Assembly: GCA_021464525.1 (NCBI GenBank)
Contig: JADRCO010000115.1
Coordinates: 1-52,480 of the forward strand
Direction of reading: 5' to 3'
Origin: Rhizophagus sp. LPA8_4_AMF
Taxonomy: Eukaryota > Glomeromycota > Glomeromycetes > Glomerales > Glomeraceae
DNA: 52,480 nt
The first letter of the stretch is position 1; the number at the start of each line of letters is the position of its first letter. Under the pieces are notes generated by a model. That model was not told the origin of the DNA, made no database searches, and saw nothing but the letters and a program-made list of their open reading frames with translations. Positions 23,694-36,292 of the stretch are shown here, in pieces. Both the position numbers and the translations under genes were made by a program.

Positions 23694-24079
23694 AGTTTGA
23701 ATTTATCTACATTAATGAAAGCGTAATTTCTAACAATACTTTAAACAATAATTTCAAATATAATTCGATTTATAATTGACATGTATGAAATGAGGTTTGC
23801 AAGTCGGACGTTACGATAAAAAAATAGGTCCCTTCACCTTAAACTTCGAAATGTATATTGAAAGAATGAAAATTTATAGTAGGGAAGTTTTGAATTCTGT
23901 TTAAGACTTAAGAATTCGACATATCAAATATCCTTGTAATTCGGTTTGCTTTTAATATTATTAATAAATAATTTTTTTTTTAAAAAAAAATTAAAATAAA
24001 AAATTAAAAAAAAAAGTTTTATATTTTTAATTCCGCTAATTTTGTCAACAGATAGAATTTAATAATTCGGCTACGTCAT

Positions 24080-24781
24080 ATAGTGCGGCCGGGGTTTACC
24101 ACAAATCCTGACAACTATAATATCGACAGTCTACAATCCCGACACCAAGATCCCGATAAACCCAAATCCTGATTAACCCAAATCGATTGAAGCCACAAAT
24201 CCTGTCAGTTAAAATCTTGACAGTCAAAATCCAGAAGTTTTTTTTTTTAAAAAAAAAAAAAAAAATTATATAAATTTTCCAATGAAGCATTAAGCGTATA
24301 ATTTTAAAAATGATGTGGTGTAATAACAGGTCTTAATTATATAATTAAAATATGATTTGAATTATTTGATTAGTATTAACTATTAACGCAAAACGCAAAA
24401 TATTTGTAAATTTAATTAATACTAATGCAAATTTTTTAAATTTTTTGCAAATTTTATCAATATTAATGCAAATTATTTGTAAAGTCATTAATGATTTAAC
24501 TAACGCTAGTTACGCTACTATATTATTAATGATGAAAATTAAAATGAAAATTGTTTTTTATTTTAATCAATTTATTTTAATTAAAAGGACTATGTACAAT
24601 AAATTACTTATTCCTTGTTTTCTGAAATTAGAAACAATTGCATTAAAAATTAAATTCATCCGATTGAGGATTTTGGATGTCAAAATCTTAGATCATCAGG
24701 ATTCGGGATTTTGACTCAATCGGGGTTTGCATTTATCGGGATTTTGATATTATTATGAAGCGCCGAATAGTGCGGCCAGGG
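24080..24781. mobile_element. Foldback or MITE-like element, about 670 bp
   Basis: A 15-bp direct repeat (ATAGTGCGGCC followed by GGGG or AGGG) lies at 24080-24094 and 24767-24781. Between them the two ends are imperfect inverted repeats. The left side carries GATCCCGATAAACCCAAATC, and the right side reverse-complemented carries AATCCCGATAAATGCAAACC, each followed by further similar CCGATT and AAATCC phrases. The centre is AT-rich without a credible gene. The direct repeats could be a target duplication or part of the element. Confidence 0.5.
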
Positions 24782-24899
24782 CGGGCCGAAATTAAGTTAA
24801 TTCTGGACGGAAGTTAGATCGCTTCGGTTTTATCACTAGTTTATCGAATGACTTAAATATATGCAAGAAATTTATTACAAAGTTTTGGAATTCATATGA

Positions 24900-25135
24900 A
24901 AATCATCGAAAAAATATCGTTATATCAAATTAAAATAATTCTTTAATATAATGAGAAAGTAAAATTTTATCGTTATATTGAGTGTTTAATATATATCGGT
25001 ATATCGAATATCGGTATATCGAGGGTCTGACTGTAGTAATAAAAATCAATTTATTATAATTGGTTTCAGTTTGAGGAAAAAAAAAGTTTTCATAGGTTAT
25101 AATTTGGTTTGTCGAGAAATCGTCATATCGAGTTC
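24900..25135. mobile_element. Possible Tc1/pogo-type terminal-repeat remnant
   Basis: On the minus strand from about 25035 the sequence reads TACAGTCAGACCCTCGATAT, followed by repeated CGATATACCGATAT phrases. This resembles the ends of Tc1-mariner/pogo elements (TA plus CAGTC.GACC.TCGATATA). Related ATATCG phrases lie within 24900-25135. No matching opposite end or transposase was seen, so only a solo end is proposed. Confidence 0.3.
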
Positions 25136-28100
25136 AATTTATATTCTATAAGCGACGTTAGGCGTAGCAAAAAAAAATACAATATTATATTATTAAATAC
25201 AATAATTTTAAATGGTTGTTTTCAAAAAAAAAAAATAAAAAAATAAAAAAAAACAAAATTTTTTATTCTATTGCTGTATATAGACAAGTAGTACGTGATC
25301 ACATAGTCACATATCAGTACATAGTCACATACAGTAGTAATTAAGTCGTTAAATCGTAAAAAAAATTTTATAATAAATATTTAAATAAATGACTTTTTTT
25401 TTATGGAAGTCAAATTTTCAATTATTTTATTATAATCTTAGAATGTAAAAAATTTTTTTCTTATAATAAATAATAGAAAATTATTTATCGTAAATTAAAA
25501 AATTGTGCCGTTAATATTTCCAAGATTTCTGCGTTTCAGATTATAATAATCACATTATTTAGTGATTGTATAATATTAAAATAGCATGGTTTAAATTTTA
25601 ATCGTGTCACAGATGCGCTTTGTTTATTGATCGAATTTATTTATTTAAAAACATTCGATTATTAAAAATTCTGGGACCAGGCATGGTCTTCAATTTTTTA
25701 ATCCAAGCTGGCATAGAATTCATATTTCAAGTCCGGGCCTGTCCATATATATATTCATACATTAAATTCCAGGTCGTTGGTACGGTACAGGCTGATAAAT
25801 GCAGGCCTCTACCTTTTACTTACGATACGATATATTTTAGATACTCATTAAAGAAAATACTATTGCAAGCGTTAACTCAATGATAATTGAGCATATTATG
25901 TGTATATATATATATATATATATACGAAATCCGTTACAAAGATTAATAAACTTCGAAAAACAGTTTGTAAAAATTAAAAGAATTTGATTTCAAAACCGAC
26001 CGACAAAGTTTATTATCATTATTATCTAATTTATAATTTAGATAAAATAATATATTATTACTTTAATGTAATTAAATGTTTCAAATAAATATAGTATTGT
26101 TTAATTTAACAGTACTCTACTATCTTGATAATCTAAAAACTGTATAAAAAAATACTTATTTTTGGGGGTTGATGGGCGCACTAATTATATAATGTAAAAA
26201 AAAATTTTCGAAATTTTTTCATTGTTATTTTAAACTTCTTAAAATAATTAAAATAATTGTGGGGTTTTAACGTTGTTAATCTTGATTTGTAAAATATCAC
26301 ATGGGTTTGATTTTGTTTTAGTTTCAAGGTGCATATTTGTATCAAATAATATTGTTAAACAAGAATGACGGGATATTGCGGGTTTTACGGGATTCGACGG
26401 ATTTAACGATTTATGGTTTTTTTTTTTACAATGTATAATATGTATAATAAAATCTCATTAATTAAAACAAATTATTAAAGTTTTTATTGTAAGATATATA
26501 TTTTTTTTACAACTTCAAAATATTTGAATAATTTGGATAAAAAAGGTTCGTTCAAAAAAGATTTCATTGATAAATAATAATTATAATAATTTTTTTTTTA
26601 AATTTAGAAATTTGACGATAGAGCCTAGAAATCATTCCACTTTTTTTTTGCCATTTTGCCGATCAAATTGTGGCGGATCGGCAATTAACTTTTTTTGGGT
26701 TTTTAATTGTTAATTTATATTATAATACTAGAAACCTGACTTAAAAAAAAAATTCGTTTTTTCCTAGTTTGAAAACTTGATAGAATATTTTATAACTTTG
26801 TTTACGACAATTTCTCATATTTTAAGTTGAACGTTATGGAGGAATCAGGAATGATTACTTTAAATAGAAATAAAATACATAATCTTGCAGATACTTGCAG
26901 GATTCGACGATAGAACTAACTTACTTTGTTACATTCTCCTTTTAACGAATTTTTAATTGTAAAAAAAAAAAAAAATTTTATCTGTTATTATTACCTTATG
27001 AGTCAGATATGAAACTCGTTCTGGCGAAAACCGTAACGAATATTTTAAAAGTAAATATTTAAAATTTACTTTATTTTTTTATCAAATTGTATCTCATGAA
27101 CGTGAAGACACGAAAGAACAAGTAAAAAAATAAATAAATAAATAAATAGGAAATAAAAATGATTTTATTAAAAATTAAAGACATTAACAATTGGTTCTTA
27201 TAAAAAGAATTGATTAATTCTGAGATTTTAAATAAAATTTTTTTGATTATAAAATTTTAGAATGATTTCATGTTGGGGCGTGCGCAATTTGTTCAACAAA
27301 AAAAAAAAAAAAAAATTAAAAATTAAAAATTGTAAAAAAAATCATGATTTATTTCCGGTAACTGGACTCCGAACATTTTATTATAAACCTTATCACTAAA
27401 AATTGTGACAAATAATAATAAATTTTAACTATGAGAATAACAATAATTAATACATAATATGAATCACATTCTCCCTTCGTAATATGATCATTTTTGGAAT
27501 TGGAATCGAAAAATAGCGAAGGATAAATTTTAATAATTAATCGGTCGGTTATTTTTTTTACCGATAATATTCTTCCATTTTTGGAAATGACCTCCTACAG
27601 CGGTAAAAACTATGCCGATAAAGTAAGTACTAAAAAAAAATGCACAGATAAAATGTAGGTAGAAATCATCTTATTATTACTTTTTATAATACATAACGAA
27701 TAATATAAATTTATTACTTTTATAATACATAATATAAATATATACATGTATATGTACTGTATAATTTCATAATTCTTCCATTTTTTACCTTCTTGATAGA
27801 TATCCTTCAAAAAAAAATGACGTGCCTAAATTGGTAATGATACATAGATAAATTATTCAGCCAAAGAAAAAAATCCTCAATTAAAATTCAAAAAAGGTTT
27901 AAATGATATGATAAATCGTTAATTGTTGATAACGTTACACACGATACACAAACAAAAAGTAAATTTTTAACCATATATTCTACCCGGAAGATAATTCCAC
28001 GAATTGTATTGTGGTCACCTAAATTCTCGTACGCGTTCCACTTATCTGACTTGAATAAATCTAAATCCGATATTAACTTATTGTTTTCTTAGCATTGGGC

Positions 28101-30025
28101 TTAAAAGTTTATGGGAATACTGCATAAGGTATTATATTATATAAGGTTTGCTACTTACATACAGATAAGTGGAATTTCGATTTTATATAAACTCCGTAAG
28201 AGGCTTATATTATTTTACAAATACGTATAATAAAATAACAATAATAACGGACCAACGAAATTGTTAATAAAAGATTTTGTGCAAGGACATGTGGATATTT
28301 ACAACGTCTCGTGATGGATTTTCATTTCGATATTTAGAAATAAAGTTCCATTAAAAAAAAGTTGATTCTATTTTTCTTTTTACTAATATAAAATAAACCA
28401 ATTATAAATAGGTCAATGAAATATAATAACTTTTTTAATTCATGCAATTTATTAATTTCATGATTTCATTTGTATTTTCAAAAATTAAATTGCAACCCGT
28501 TTAAACTTAATTAATATAATCGGAAGTGATCAACTTTAAATATTCTGAATTCTAAAAAATTCTCATGACGTTATATCAATAAAGAGGTTTTTGAATGTAA
28601 ATCATTTTATTTTACGCCAGTTTTTTTACGAAAACTAGTTTTCTCTTGGGCGTTTCTTATATGTTTTGTTATATTTAACTAAATAAATCATTCTCCGTGT
28701 TAAGCAATTTCAAATAATCGACCCAAAAATTACAAATTATTTTCCTACATATGGTATTAAATTAAAAATTAACTGTTGTATGACCAAAAAAGGGGGTAAA
28801 CCATTACTAATCTCCAGATTAGTACGTCAAATATAAAACTTATCATTTAATGGAAACGATTTGAGTCCTATGAGGACATATGAGACCTGGTGACCTGGTG
28901 ATGTCGAGTTAATTTATTAACTATTGGTCAAAATTTTAATGATTGATGCACTTTTTTAATGCAGAAAGAATATCAACCATAATCAATTTTATCAATTTTA
29001 TCCGTTTTTTTTAATTTTATTTTTTAAAAAAAATTTTCTTCAATTTTTTAAAAAAAAAAAATTTCAAAAAATTATGATAAAAAAATTATTATTATAGATG
29101 GATAAAAAAATATTTGAAAAAAAACCGTGAAAGTAATCTCGTGACAGATTCACATTTATTTATTCTTTTTAAGAAAAAAACGAGGGAAAAAAAAAAAAAA
29201 AAAAATTTTTATTGAAGCTTAATTTATTTGTAAACATTATTTTTTTTTCACACTACCCTTTTTTTGAATGAAAAGGCTGAAATCCATGAAAATCTTACTT
29301 TATTTTATCGTATTTTTCCCTTTTCGATTGATATATATATTCACGTACATAACTTCGTTGTTATAAAAATTATCAGCCTCACCCATTTTTATGAATGAAT
29401 TCATGTGAAAACTTTTATAAATTTAACCTAACTTCGTAATTATTTGAAATTGTTTCTTTTTCGTCTTAATTATTGAAGGATCTACTTACTATCAAAACGT
29501 TATCTTTTCTCTTTGAATTCTTTGTCCTTCCCCTTTTTTATATATATATATATATATAATATAGAATAAACTTTTATAATCATAAAAATGTTTTATGAAA
29601 GAAGAAAGTATTATCTTATCATTGGTCAAAAAAGAAACTCATTATATTTTATTTCGTTTTTTATATTGAGTACAAAAAATCAAAAATAATTGTATCATCA
29701 ATCCTTTTTTTTTATTCGTAGATTTTTAATTGTTTGTTTTTTTCGATTCCCTCCCCCAATTCATATAATTGTGTTGTCAAACACATATAATGATAATCCT
29801 ACCTAATGAAGTATTGTATATTATGTTACATTCTCTCATTACTTTTTTGTATAAATAAACCCCGATTCCTCTCCGAATAATTTAACCTTTATCCACACAA
29901 AAATTCATCCACAAAAAAAAAAAAAAAAATTTCACTAAATAAATTAAAAAAAAATTCAAATATATTTTTTTTTTTCTTGTTTCTTACACTTTTTTTTTTA
30001 TAATTTTATAATTTTATAACACAAC
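25136..30025. other. Long AT-rich spacer
   Basis: No gene is supported over nearly 5 kb. A GC-richer patch at 25670-25820 and a 13-bp inverted pair (TTCCACTTATCTG at about 28036 and its complement at about 28161-28173) are the only structured items. The last 500 bp before 30026 are full of A and T tracts and contain a TATA-like site. Confidence 0.4.
29850..29857 (+). promoter_or_regulatory. Candidate TATA box of the MYND-finger gene
   Basis: TATAAATA stands about 170 bp before the start codon at 30026. It is followed by a pyrimidine/CA-rich stretch (CCCCGATTCCTCTCC) that could contain transcription starts. In DNA this AT-rich the match alone is weak. Confidence 0.3.
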
Positions 30026-30970
30026 ATGAGAGCTTGTCTTAATAATTTCGCAGGTTTATTAAAAAAACAACAAAAAATTGAGAAGCCACTAACGGTAAAC
30101 TTCAGAACCCTGGTGCCCGAGGACTTTGAAGAACTTTCCGGTTCTTCCTCTTCTGAATCAAATCGAGGATCTTCAATCCTTAATTTGCAGAAAAAGAAAG
30201 ATGCCTTGCCTCCAGTTGTCAGTCAGGTCACCACTCTTTTATGCGAAGCAGAATCAAAAGCAACTTCGAAAGACTTTGCGAAGTCGGTGGAATTATTAGA
30301 AAAAGCAACAACGTTAGGAAGTGCTTGCGCCGCGGCAAAATTAGGTTTAGTTTACAGGGGAGGAGTTTCAGATGTAAATCCAGATTATCCTTCTTCAGCG
30401 GCTTATTACCTTTTGGCCCTTAAGCTAATTTACATGATTCCAAATGAAAAATGGGACATTAGCCTTTTATTGGAAGTTATCGCGGGATTATCGGAAATTT
30501 TTCGAAATCAAATGCACAGAAAGAAGGATGATGATATCTGGATGACTGGGATTCGTGCCATGAGACACATTGAATCAACGTTGCAAGACCCCACAGTAAT
30601 AAAGAGATTAAAACACAGTGACCTCCAAAAATGCAAGGCCGTAAGAATACATATTAATTATTGTTTAGCCATGACAGCCGAGGCTGATCAAGATTATAAC
30701 GAAGCGATACGATTATATGAAACTTGCAAACGAATTGGAGAGTGCAATTTCAAAACTGCAAACAAGTTGGTGAACAAATCGCAGTCAAAAATGAAGGAAC
30801 TCAAGAGTAAGATTCCAAAAGTGAAGCCAGTCTGTGTTAATTGTGATTACGAGCCTAAAGAGTTAAGTGATATTTGGAAATTGCTAGTATGTAGCAAATG
30901 TCAAGTTGTCGCTGCTTGTTCCAGAGAATGTTTAACGGTTCATTTGGCAACACACGCTAAAAAGAGCTAA
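30026..30970 (+). CDS. TPR/Sel1-like protein with C-terminal MYND-type zinc finger
   Basis: Intronless, 314 residues, with distinctly less AT-biased codons than the rest of the window, so a strong gene call. Residues 1-60 are Ser-rich and probably disordered. Residues about 65-240 are helical, with tetratricopeptide/Sel1-like units: KSVELLEKATTLGSACAAAK, then a pair ending YYLLALKLI, and EAIRLYETCKRIG. The end carries paired Cys/His ligands: Cys270-x2-Cys273, Cys289-x2-Cys292, Cys298-x3-Cys302, then His306 and His310. This spacing fits a MYND-like finger with His replacing the final Cys. Such repeats and fingers usually mediate protein contacts, so an adaptor role is likely; partners are unknown. 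Lack of introns contrasts with most genes here. A slightly earlier start is excluded by the AT-only leader. Confidence 0.8.
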   Translation: MRACLNNFAGLLKKQQKIEKPLTVNFRTLVPEDFEELSGSSSSESNRGSSILNLQKKKDALPPVVSQVTTLLCEAESKATSKDFAKSVELLEKATTLGSACAAAKLGLVYRGGVSDVNPDYPSSAAYYLLALKLIYMIPNEKWDISLLLEVIAGLSEIFRNQMHRKKDDDIWMTGIRAMRHIESTLQDPTVIKRLKHSDLQKCKAVRIHINYCLAMTAEADQDYNEAIRLYETCKRIGECNFKTANKLVNKSQSKMKELKSKIPKVKPVCVNCDYEPKELSDIWKLLVCSKCQVVAACSRECLTVHLATHAKKS

Positions 30971-33900
30971 AATAAGCTAAAATTAAAAAAGTAAAATTTT
31001 TTGAGAGAGTGGGTGATTGGGTTGGTTAAAAAAAAAAATATATATATACGTTTTTTTTATTAATTAAAATGTTAAAATCTAATAATATTCACTTTGTAGT
31101 ATTCAAAAGAAAATTTTTTGTATAAAATACTTTATTTGTAAAAAAAAAAAAAAAATTCCAAAAATTTTTAATAAAATTAACTTCACGTGATTCGTGATTT
31201 AAACGCTTTTTCGTTTTTTTTATTTGTTATGTTTAAAAGATCAGATTTTTAAGATAATCAATTAATCATATGATTCATAACAACATATTTAGAAAATTAA
31301 AAATTCAAGACCAAATAATCAAATACAAGAATTTTTTTTACTCCCTAATATTCTCTTAGAATGAATTTATTTTGCAAAAGGGATTTCTCAATGAGCAAAT
31401 ATAAGTATGGAAAGTAGGCGTTCATGATATTTCTTTTCTGAGTTAGTTAATAATAATAAAATTTTTCCGTGAGTGATACTCGCATATTTCATTGGTCAGA
31501 ATTAGTCACGCGAGCAAATATTTTTGACCCTAATTATTAATTGTTATATTTTCGGGTTTTGATTTACAATATACTATATGGTATGGGTATTTAATGTACA
31601 CGGTAAAAAAATTTATTAAATACTCGGAAAAACTTAAAAGTTTCGGTCTCGGGATTTTTTGAAAATTTCGGGTTACTAAGAATGGTATCCTCGTGCACCA
31701 TTTGTAGGAATACAATAGTATTGCGCCTTCTGAACTTACATAATAATTATTTACGTTAAAAATGATTAGACGAAATTTAATATGATCGAGTTCTTTTACC
31801 CGAAAAATTTCTGTTGTATCACATTAACAGTTAAGTAATATTTCGTTATCTAATAAAAGGAGTATTTTCAACTTGAAATGGCAATTCATTACTATTTTTA
31901 TTTTAGTTAAATAAATGAAGTTTTAGTTAAAAACCAATCGAAATAATGAAAAGTTTTTTAAAGTTTTTACTTTATTTATTATTATTCTTTTTTTCTAAAA
32001 ATGGACTATAACTTTTTCTCACCATAGTATCTCGTGACATCGTACAAATTTTAGGTTTTTCAATTTTAACTCGTCAATTTAAGATAAACAATTTCCATTC
32101 GTGATTAATTGATTTTATGAATATGGTTATTGATTACTGTTCATATGCAATTGAACCCATGATATAGGACCCGAATGAGATCGGCTCATTACTATTAGCT
32201 CTATGCATCATAGTTCTTACATCATATCCAGTCATTTAATCGAAAGATCTACACAAATTCAAAATGTGTGGTCGCTCCTTCGGAGAGAAGGAAAAAGTTT
32301 TCAGAAAGAATTTTGATAAATATAAATGGTTAGATCTTCATCATGTTTGACTAAAATATTTAATAAAATACTCAATTTTCGGCCTCGAATTATTATTATT
32401 GTTTACAAGGAATGGTTCGTGCGCTCTAGTGCAGAATATTTTAATTTATCTTTTTACGTTTTTGAACGCCTCTAGAGTTCCTCAAGTTAATTATTACATA
32501 TAAATATTATGTTCTTATGATAGGATTTATGTTTTTACCCGAAAAATTTCTGTCGTGTCACATTTGAAATTTCTTTATCTGATTAGAGAGAGTATTTGAT
32601 TCAATTCGAGTAAGTTATTTGGTTTCACTACTATTCTTATTAAGTTAGGACAAATAGAATAATTTTGTAATAAAAAAAGAAAAATCGATGATTAAATTTC
32701 TTTAAAAAATAAGGAAATAAGTTATATCCGTCATTTAAAGGTAGTTCATAAAAAACACTCCAATTTGTCGGAAATATAATGAAACAAAAATGGTATATCG
32801 GATTTCTTATCATAGTATCCCGTGAAAGTACAAAAATTTTAAGTTTTTGTTACATTTAATTCTTGATAAATAATCCTCATTCGTGATTAATTGATTTCTA
32901 AATATGGTTTATTGTATCGTTATTTATCTTCTTTATTATTAATTATTATGTGAATGTATTTATTTCTCTGAATCCAATCCATGATTAGTATCCGCCATTA
33001 TTTATTAACTCTTACGCAAACTATTACTGACCGAACGTACAATCATGTCGTTCAGCACAAAATTTTTTGATCAAATTCATAATCGAGTCGAAATAAGATC
33101 AAGAATTTGAAGATCAACGATAGGTAATTATCGAAAAACAAGTTTTGGTGAAAAATTAGGTTACTAGAATAGTAATTTCGTGTATCATTTATAAAATACA
33201 ATGATATCTTTTTTTTTACGCCTCTTAACACCTTTGGAAATTTTCACATCAATTTATAATACGTTTAAACAAATTTAAATGATAGGTTCTAATAATATGA
33301 TTTAATTGATAAATTCTATATGATTTAATTGATAAGTTCTATGATTAAACAAATATAAAATTCTGTAATATGAATAAACAGATATAAATGATAGGATTTA
33401 TAATACGGTTAAACAAATTATTAAAGATAACAAGTTCTATTATATGTTTAAATGATAGGATCATATGTGACCAAGTTCTTTATCCGAAAAATTTCGGTTG
33501 TATCACATTGTATCACATAGTTATCTAGAAATTAAATTATTGAGAGTATTGTAATACTATTACTAATGTTTTCGTTAAAGATAAAGATTTTGTGCAAGAT
33601 TGTATATTTTTTTAACAAAAAAAAAGAGAGAAAAGTTTTGCTTCACAAATATATATGTTTATTTATTTAAAAAATTATGTACAGTGCGCGAAAAAAAGTA
33701 ATTAGTATAAATTTTCAAATCAATATTTAGCCAATAAATGACCTATATCATATTAAAAAGTATATATTTTTTTTATATGTAAACAACTCTGAAGAATACT
33801 TTTGTCTTAATACACGATATGCAATTTCTTAATAAAATTTTATGTTATAATGCGTTAAATTCAATCAACCAAAATTTTAGTTTTAATTTTTTTTTTTTTT

Positions 33901-34880
33901 TGTTTTCAAAATTTTAACTTTAATTTATCATTAATGTACTGTAAAAACTTTATCAGATATACTTTATAATCCAGCAAATGAAATAAAAAAAAATTATTAA
34001 ATTTGATTGGATATTTACCATGAAACTGCTTTTTAAAGTTGCTCAATTAGTCAATATTAGGTAACTTATTTTTTTTAATGATTTTTTGGACGACTTAAAT
34101 TTTAATAGGTGGATAGTGTGTGGTCTGTTGTTAATATAATTTTTGTAACTCTAGTAAAAATTGAATGAAATTCTTGAAAGTGAAGATTCACAAGCTAGTG
34201 TAAAAGCAAATGAAATGCTAGTAAGTGAAGATTTGAATGATTATATAATTAAAGATTAGGTATGTACTATGATATATAAAAAATCAACCTTGCAAATTGT
34301 TTATGTGAAATTATATTTATCACATTATAAAGGGTATTTTCATATGTCACTGACGTCTATTGTAAATGAAAATATTTTTCTAATTACTTTTTTCGCGAAC
34401 TGTAATGCTTCGTTAAGTCGGTAACGTGATAAATTTAATAAACTATCTTCTATCTAAATATTCATAATATGGACAAAATTTTAAATTTTCAATTTAATTT
34501 AACTCGTCAATTAAATTCTTAATTTATGACAAATTCCCATTCTTTGATGATAAATTAGGAAATGAAAATTACTATCTGCTATTATTTAACTAGAGATTCA
34601 TAAAAGTGGTTAATTTTTATTTTTGAGAATTAGTTCAATTTTCACATGTTTAAAATTTAACGTGACGCGCGTAACCGGATATCGTCATATGATTTAAAGT
34701 GTCATTAACGCTTTTTAAGAACAGTTATGATTTTAAAAAACATGGCCGGAATTATTGTAAGTTTTGGTCAAAATTAAATTTAAATTTTTGGCTTTGAAAA
34801 CAAAAAAATAAGGAAGGATTATTTTAAAGCAAAGTATTGATTACTCTACACGTTTTAATTCATAGTTTAAGCTCCTTTTA
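30971..34880. other. Spacer with degenerate repeat triplication
   Basis: Immediately after the MYND gene lie T/A tracts typical of a 3' region. From 31.5 to 33.6 kb a noncoding unit is repeated (separate entry). At 34160-34260 a short frame reading LNEILESEDSQASVKANEML, flanked by splice-like sites, may be a lone exon scrap. Nothing else is gene-like. Confidence 0.4.
31500..33610. repeat. Three degenerate copies of a 0.7-0.9 kb noncoding unit
   Basis: Phrases recur in the same order. CCGAAAAATTTCTGT(T/C)GT.TCACATT occurs at about 31800, 32541 and 33487 (the last reads TTTCGGT). ATAGTATC(T/C)CGTGA occurs at about 32024 and 32813, each followed by TTCGTGATTAATTGATTT. A block with GTAC/TATTTCGTG..TCATTT.TA and CGCCT precedes each. 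Divergence is considerable, so the duplication is old. No frame is conserved across copies. Confidence 0.55.
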
Positions 34881-35066
34881 TCAAGTAATAATCCGAAACA
34901 TAAACATTGCATCAGTATAACCACCCACTTTTTGATACCAATAAAAAGCTTTTTCTAAATTCTTTTCTGTTCCTTCCTTATTTTTATAACATATGGCTAA
35001 ACTCACTTCTAAGTCGAAATTCCTTATATCAAACGAAACGAAGAACGGTATAATTTTAAAAAGCAA
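34881..35066 (-). pseudogene. Sel1-repeat gene fragment
   Basis: The minus strand reads LEVSLAICYKNKEGTEKNLE followed by KAFYWYQKVGGYTDAMF. This is a clear Sel1-like repeat (the usual form is CY..G.GTEKNLEKAFYWYQKAA), a module found in large numbers in arbuscular mycorrhizal fungi, often next to kinase domains. Only about one repeat is present. No neighbouring repeats or start are visible, so this is a remnant of a larger gene or a captured fragment. Confidence 0.6.
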
Positions 35067-35747
35067 GGCCAGAATTATTATTAATTTTGGTCAGAATTAA
35101 AGTATAATTAATTTCATTTATTTTTATATTTTTTAGTTTTGAATGAGAGAGATTATTTTAAAATATTAAAATATTGAATATGAACAATTAAATGTCCTCA
35201 GTTATTGATCTTTCAGATGTAGAAGACTCTACAAGTCTTAATTCACGATCATTGGAACGTTAAGATCTATTTTTGATCAAATTCGAAATATGTTCGCTCT
35301 GATATTTTAGCTGAAATTAGGTGATTAAAGTTTTTACAATTTCAAAAAAGAATTTTTGAATAAAATAATATAAAAAGAGGCAAAGATTATCAATGATGAA
35401 TAATCTCTGTCATGTTTATTGATATCTATTAGTCTTTAATCTTTATAAACACGAAGATTTCTAATAAAAAGAATGTAAAAATTTTCGTATTTTCTATTGA
35501 TACGAAAGATGATGAAAACGAGAAATATAAAATTTTTTTATCTCTAATAAAAAAAGAATGTAATTTTCTCGTATTTCTGAATGCTAAAAGAAAAAAAAAA
35601 AATGAAACAGGTTTAAGTCTAAAACAAAACGCTAATAGATGCTAAAATAAATTTAAGGGAATAAAAAATAAAAAGAAAATAAATAAAATAAATATAATAA
35701 TTTGATTTATTTAAATTATCTCGGTTAACAAAATTTATTATTTAGGA

Positions 35748-36228
35748 TTAACCGGTTTTTGCTCGGCCTAAAATTCGTTAAAAAAGAAAAATTATATGAA
35801 TTCATTTAGTATAAAAGTTTATTTATATATAAAAAATTATTTTAATTATTAAATCCAGAACTATAAAATAAAGATAGACACTTACATTTGCGAGCAAGTT
35901 TGATACGATTAGCAGCATCTTTACGTGTGTCACACGTAACGCTAGTACCAGAACTATTTACGAGTGGAAGAGCAGTACATTCTGTTGTAGCAGGACAAGG
36001 AAAGAGAACAAATTTTCCTTGATCACATTTGGCGAATTGTCTTTTAATACAAGCAACCTCACCAGTTGTGCATGGGGAGCTTTCCTTAAGTTTGTTGAAT
36101 TTTGCATTAAGTAATGTAGCTTCCTTAGCGTTTTGTTTTTGAACGCATGTTTTAGCTTCAGTTACAGAAGCAGAGAAGGTAGAGAGGATGCAAAGAGCGA
36201 CAAGGATAAGAGTGGATTGGAATTTCAT
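35748..36228 (-). CDS. Small secreted CBM19-like (chitin-binding) protein
   Basis: Exon 1 is 36228-35886. A GTAAGT donor and TTTTAG acceptor remove 35768-35885, and exon 2 (35767-35748) ends the protein as RAKTG, giving 120 residues. Reading through the intron instead gives a 128-residue form. Residues 1-25 form a typical signal peptide ending near VTEA. The mature part has eight Cys (28, 53, 60, 68, 78, 84, 99, 115). The core from CTTGEVACIKRQFAKCDQG through FPCPATTECTALP to SGTSVTC follows the carbohydrate-binding module 19 pattern (C..G...C....F..C..G.....PC...T.C), whose known members bind chitin. There is no catalytic domain, so a wall-bound or effector-like role is plausible but inferred. 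A TATA box lies about 60 bp upstream. Confidence 0.75.
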
Positions 36229-36283
36229 TTTTTTTTTTTTAATTGTTGACGAAAAAAAAAATTAGAGATTGCTCAGTTGATGA

Positions 36284-36292
36284 CCTTTTATA
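36284..36292 (-). promoter_or_regulatory. TATA box of the secreted CBM19-like gene
   Basis: On the minus strand TATAAAAGG lies 56-64 bp before the ATG at 36228, close to consensus. It predicts a short leader of about 30 nt, as often seen for strongly expressed secreted-protein genes. Confidence 0.5.

Noticed and set aside
25620-25883. 87-codon open frame over a GC-richer patch
   Set aside because: No ATG start and no family features; the patch looks like a repeat fragment rather than a gene.
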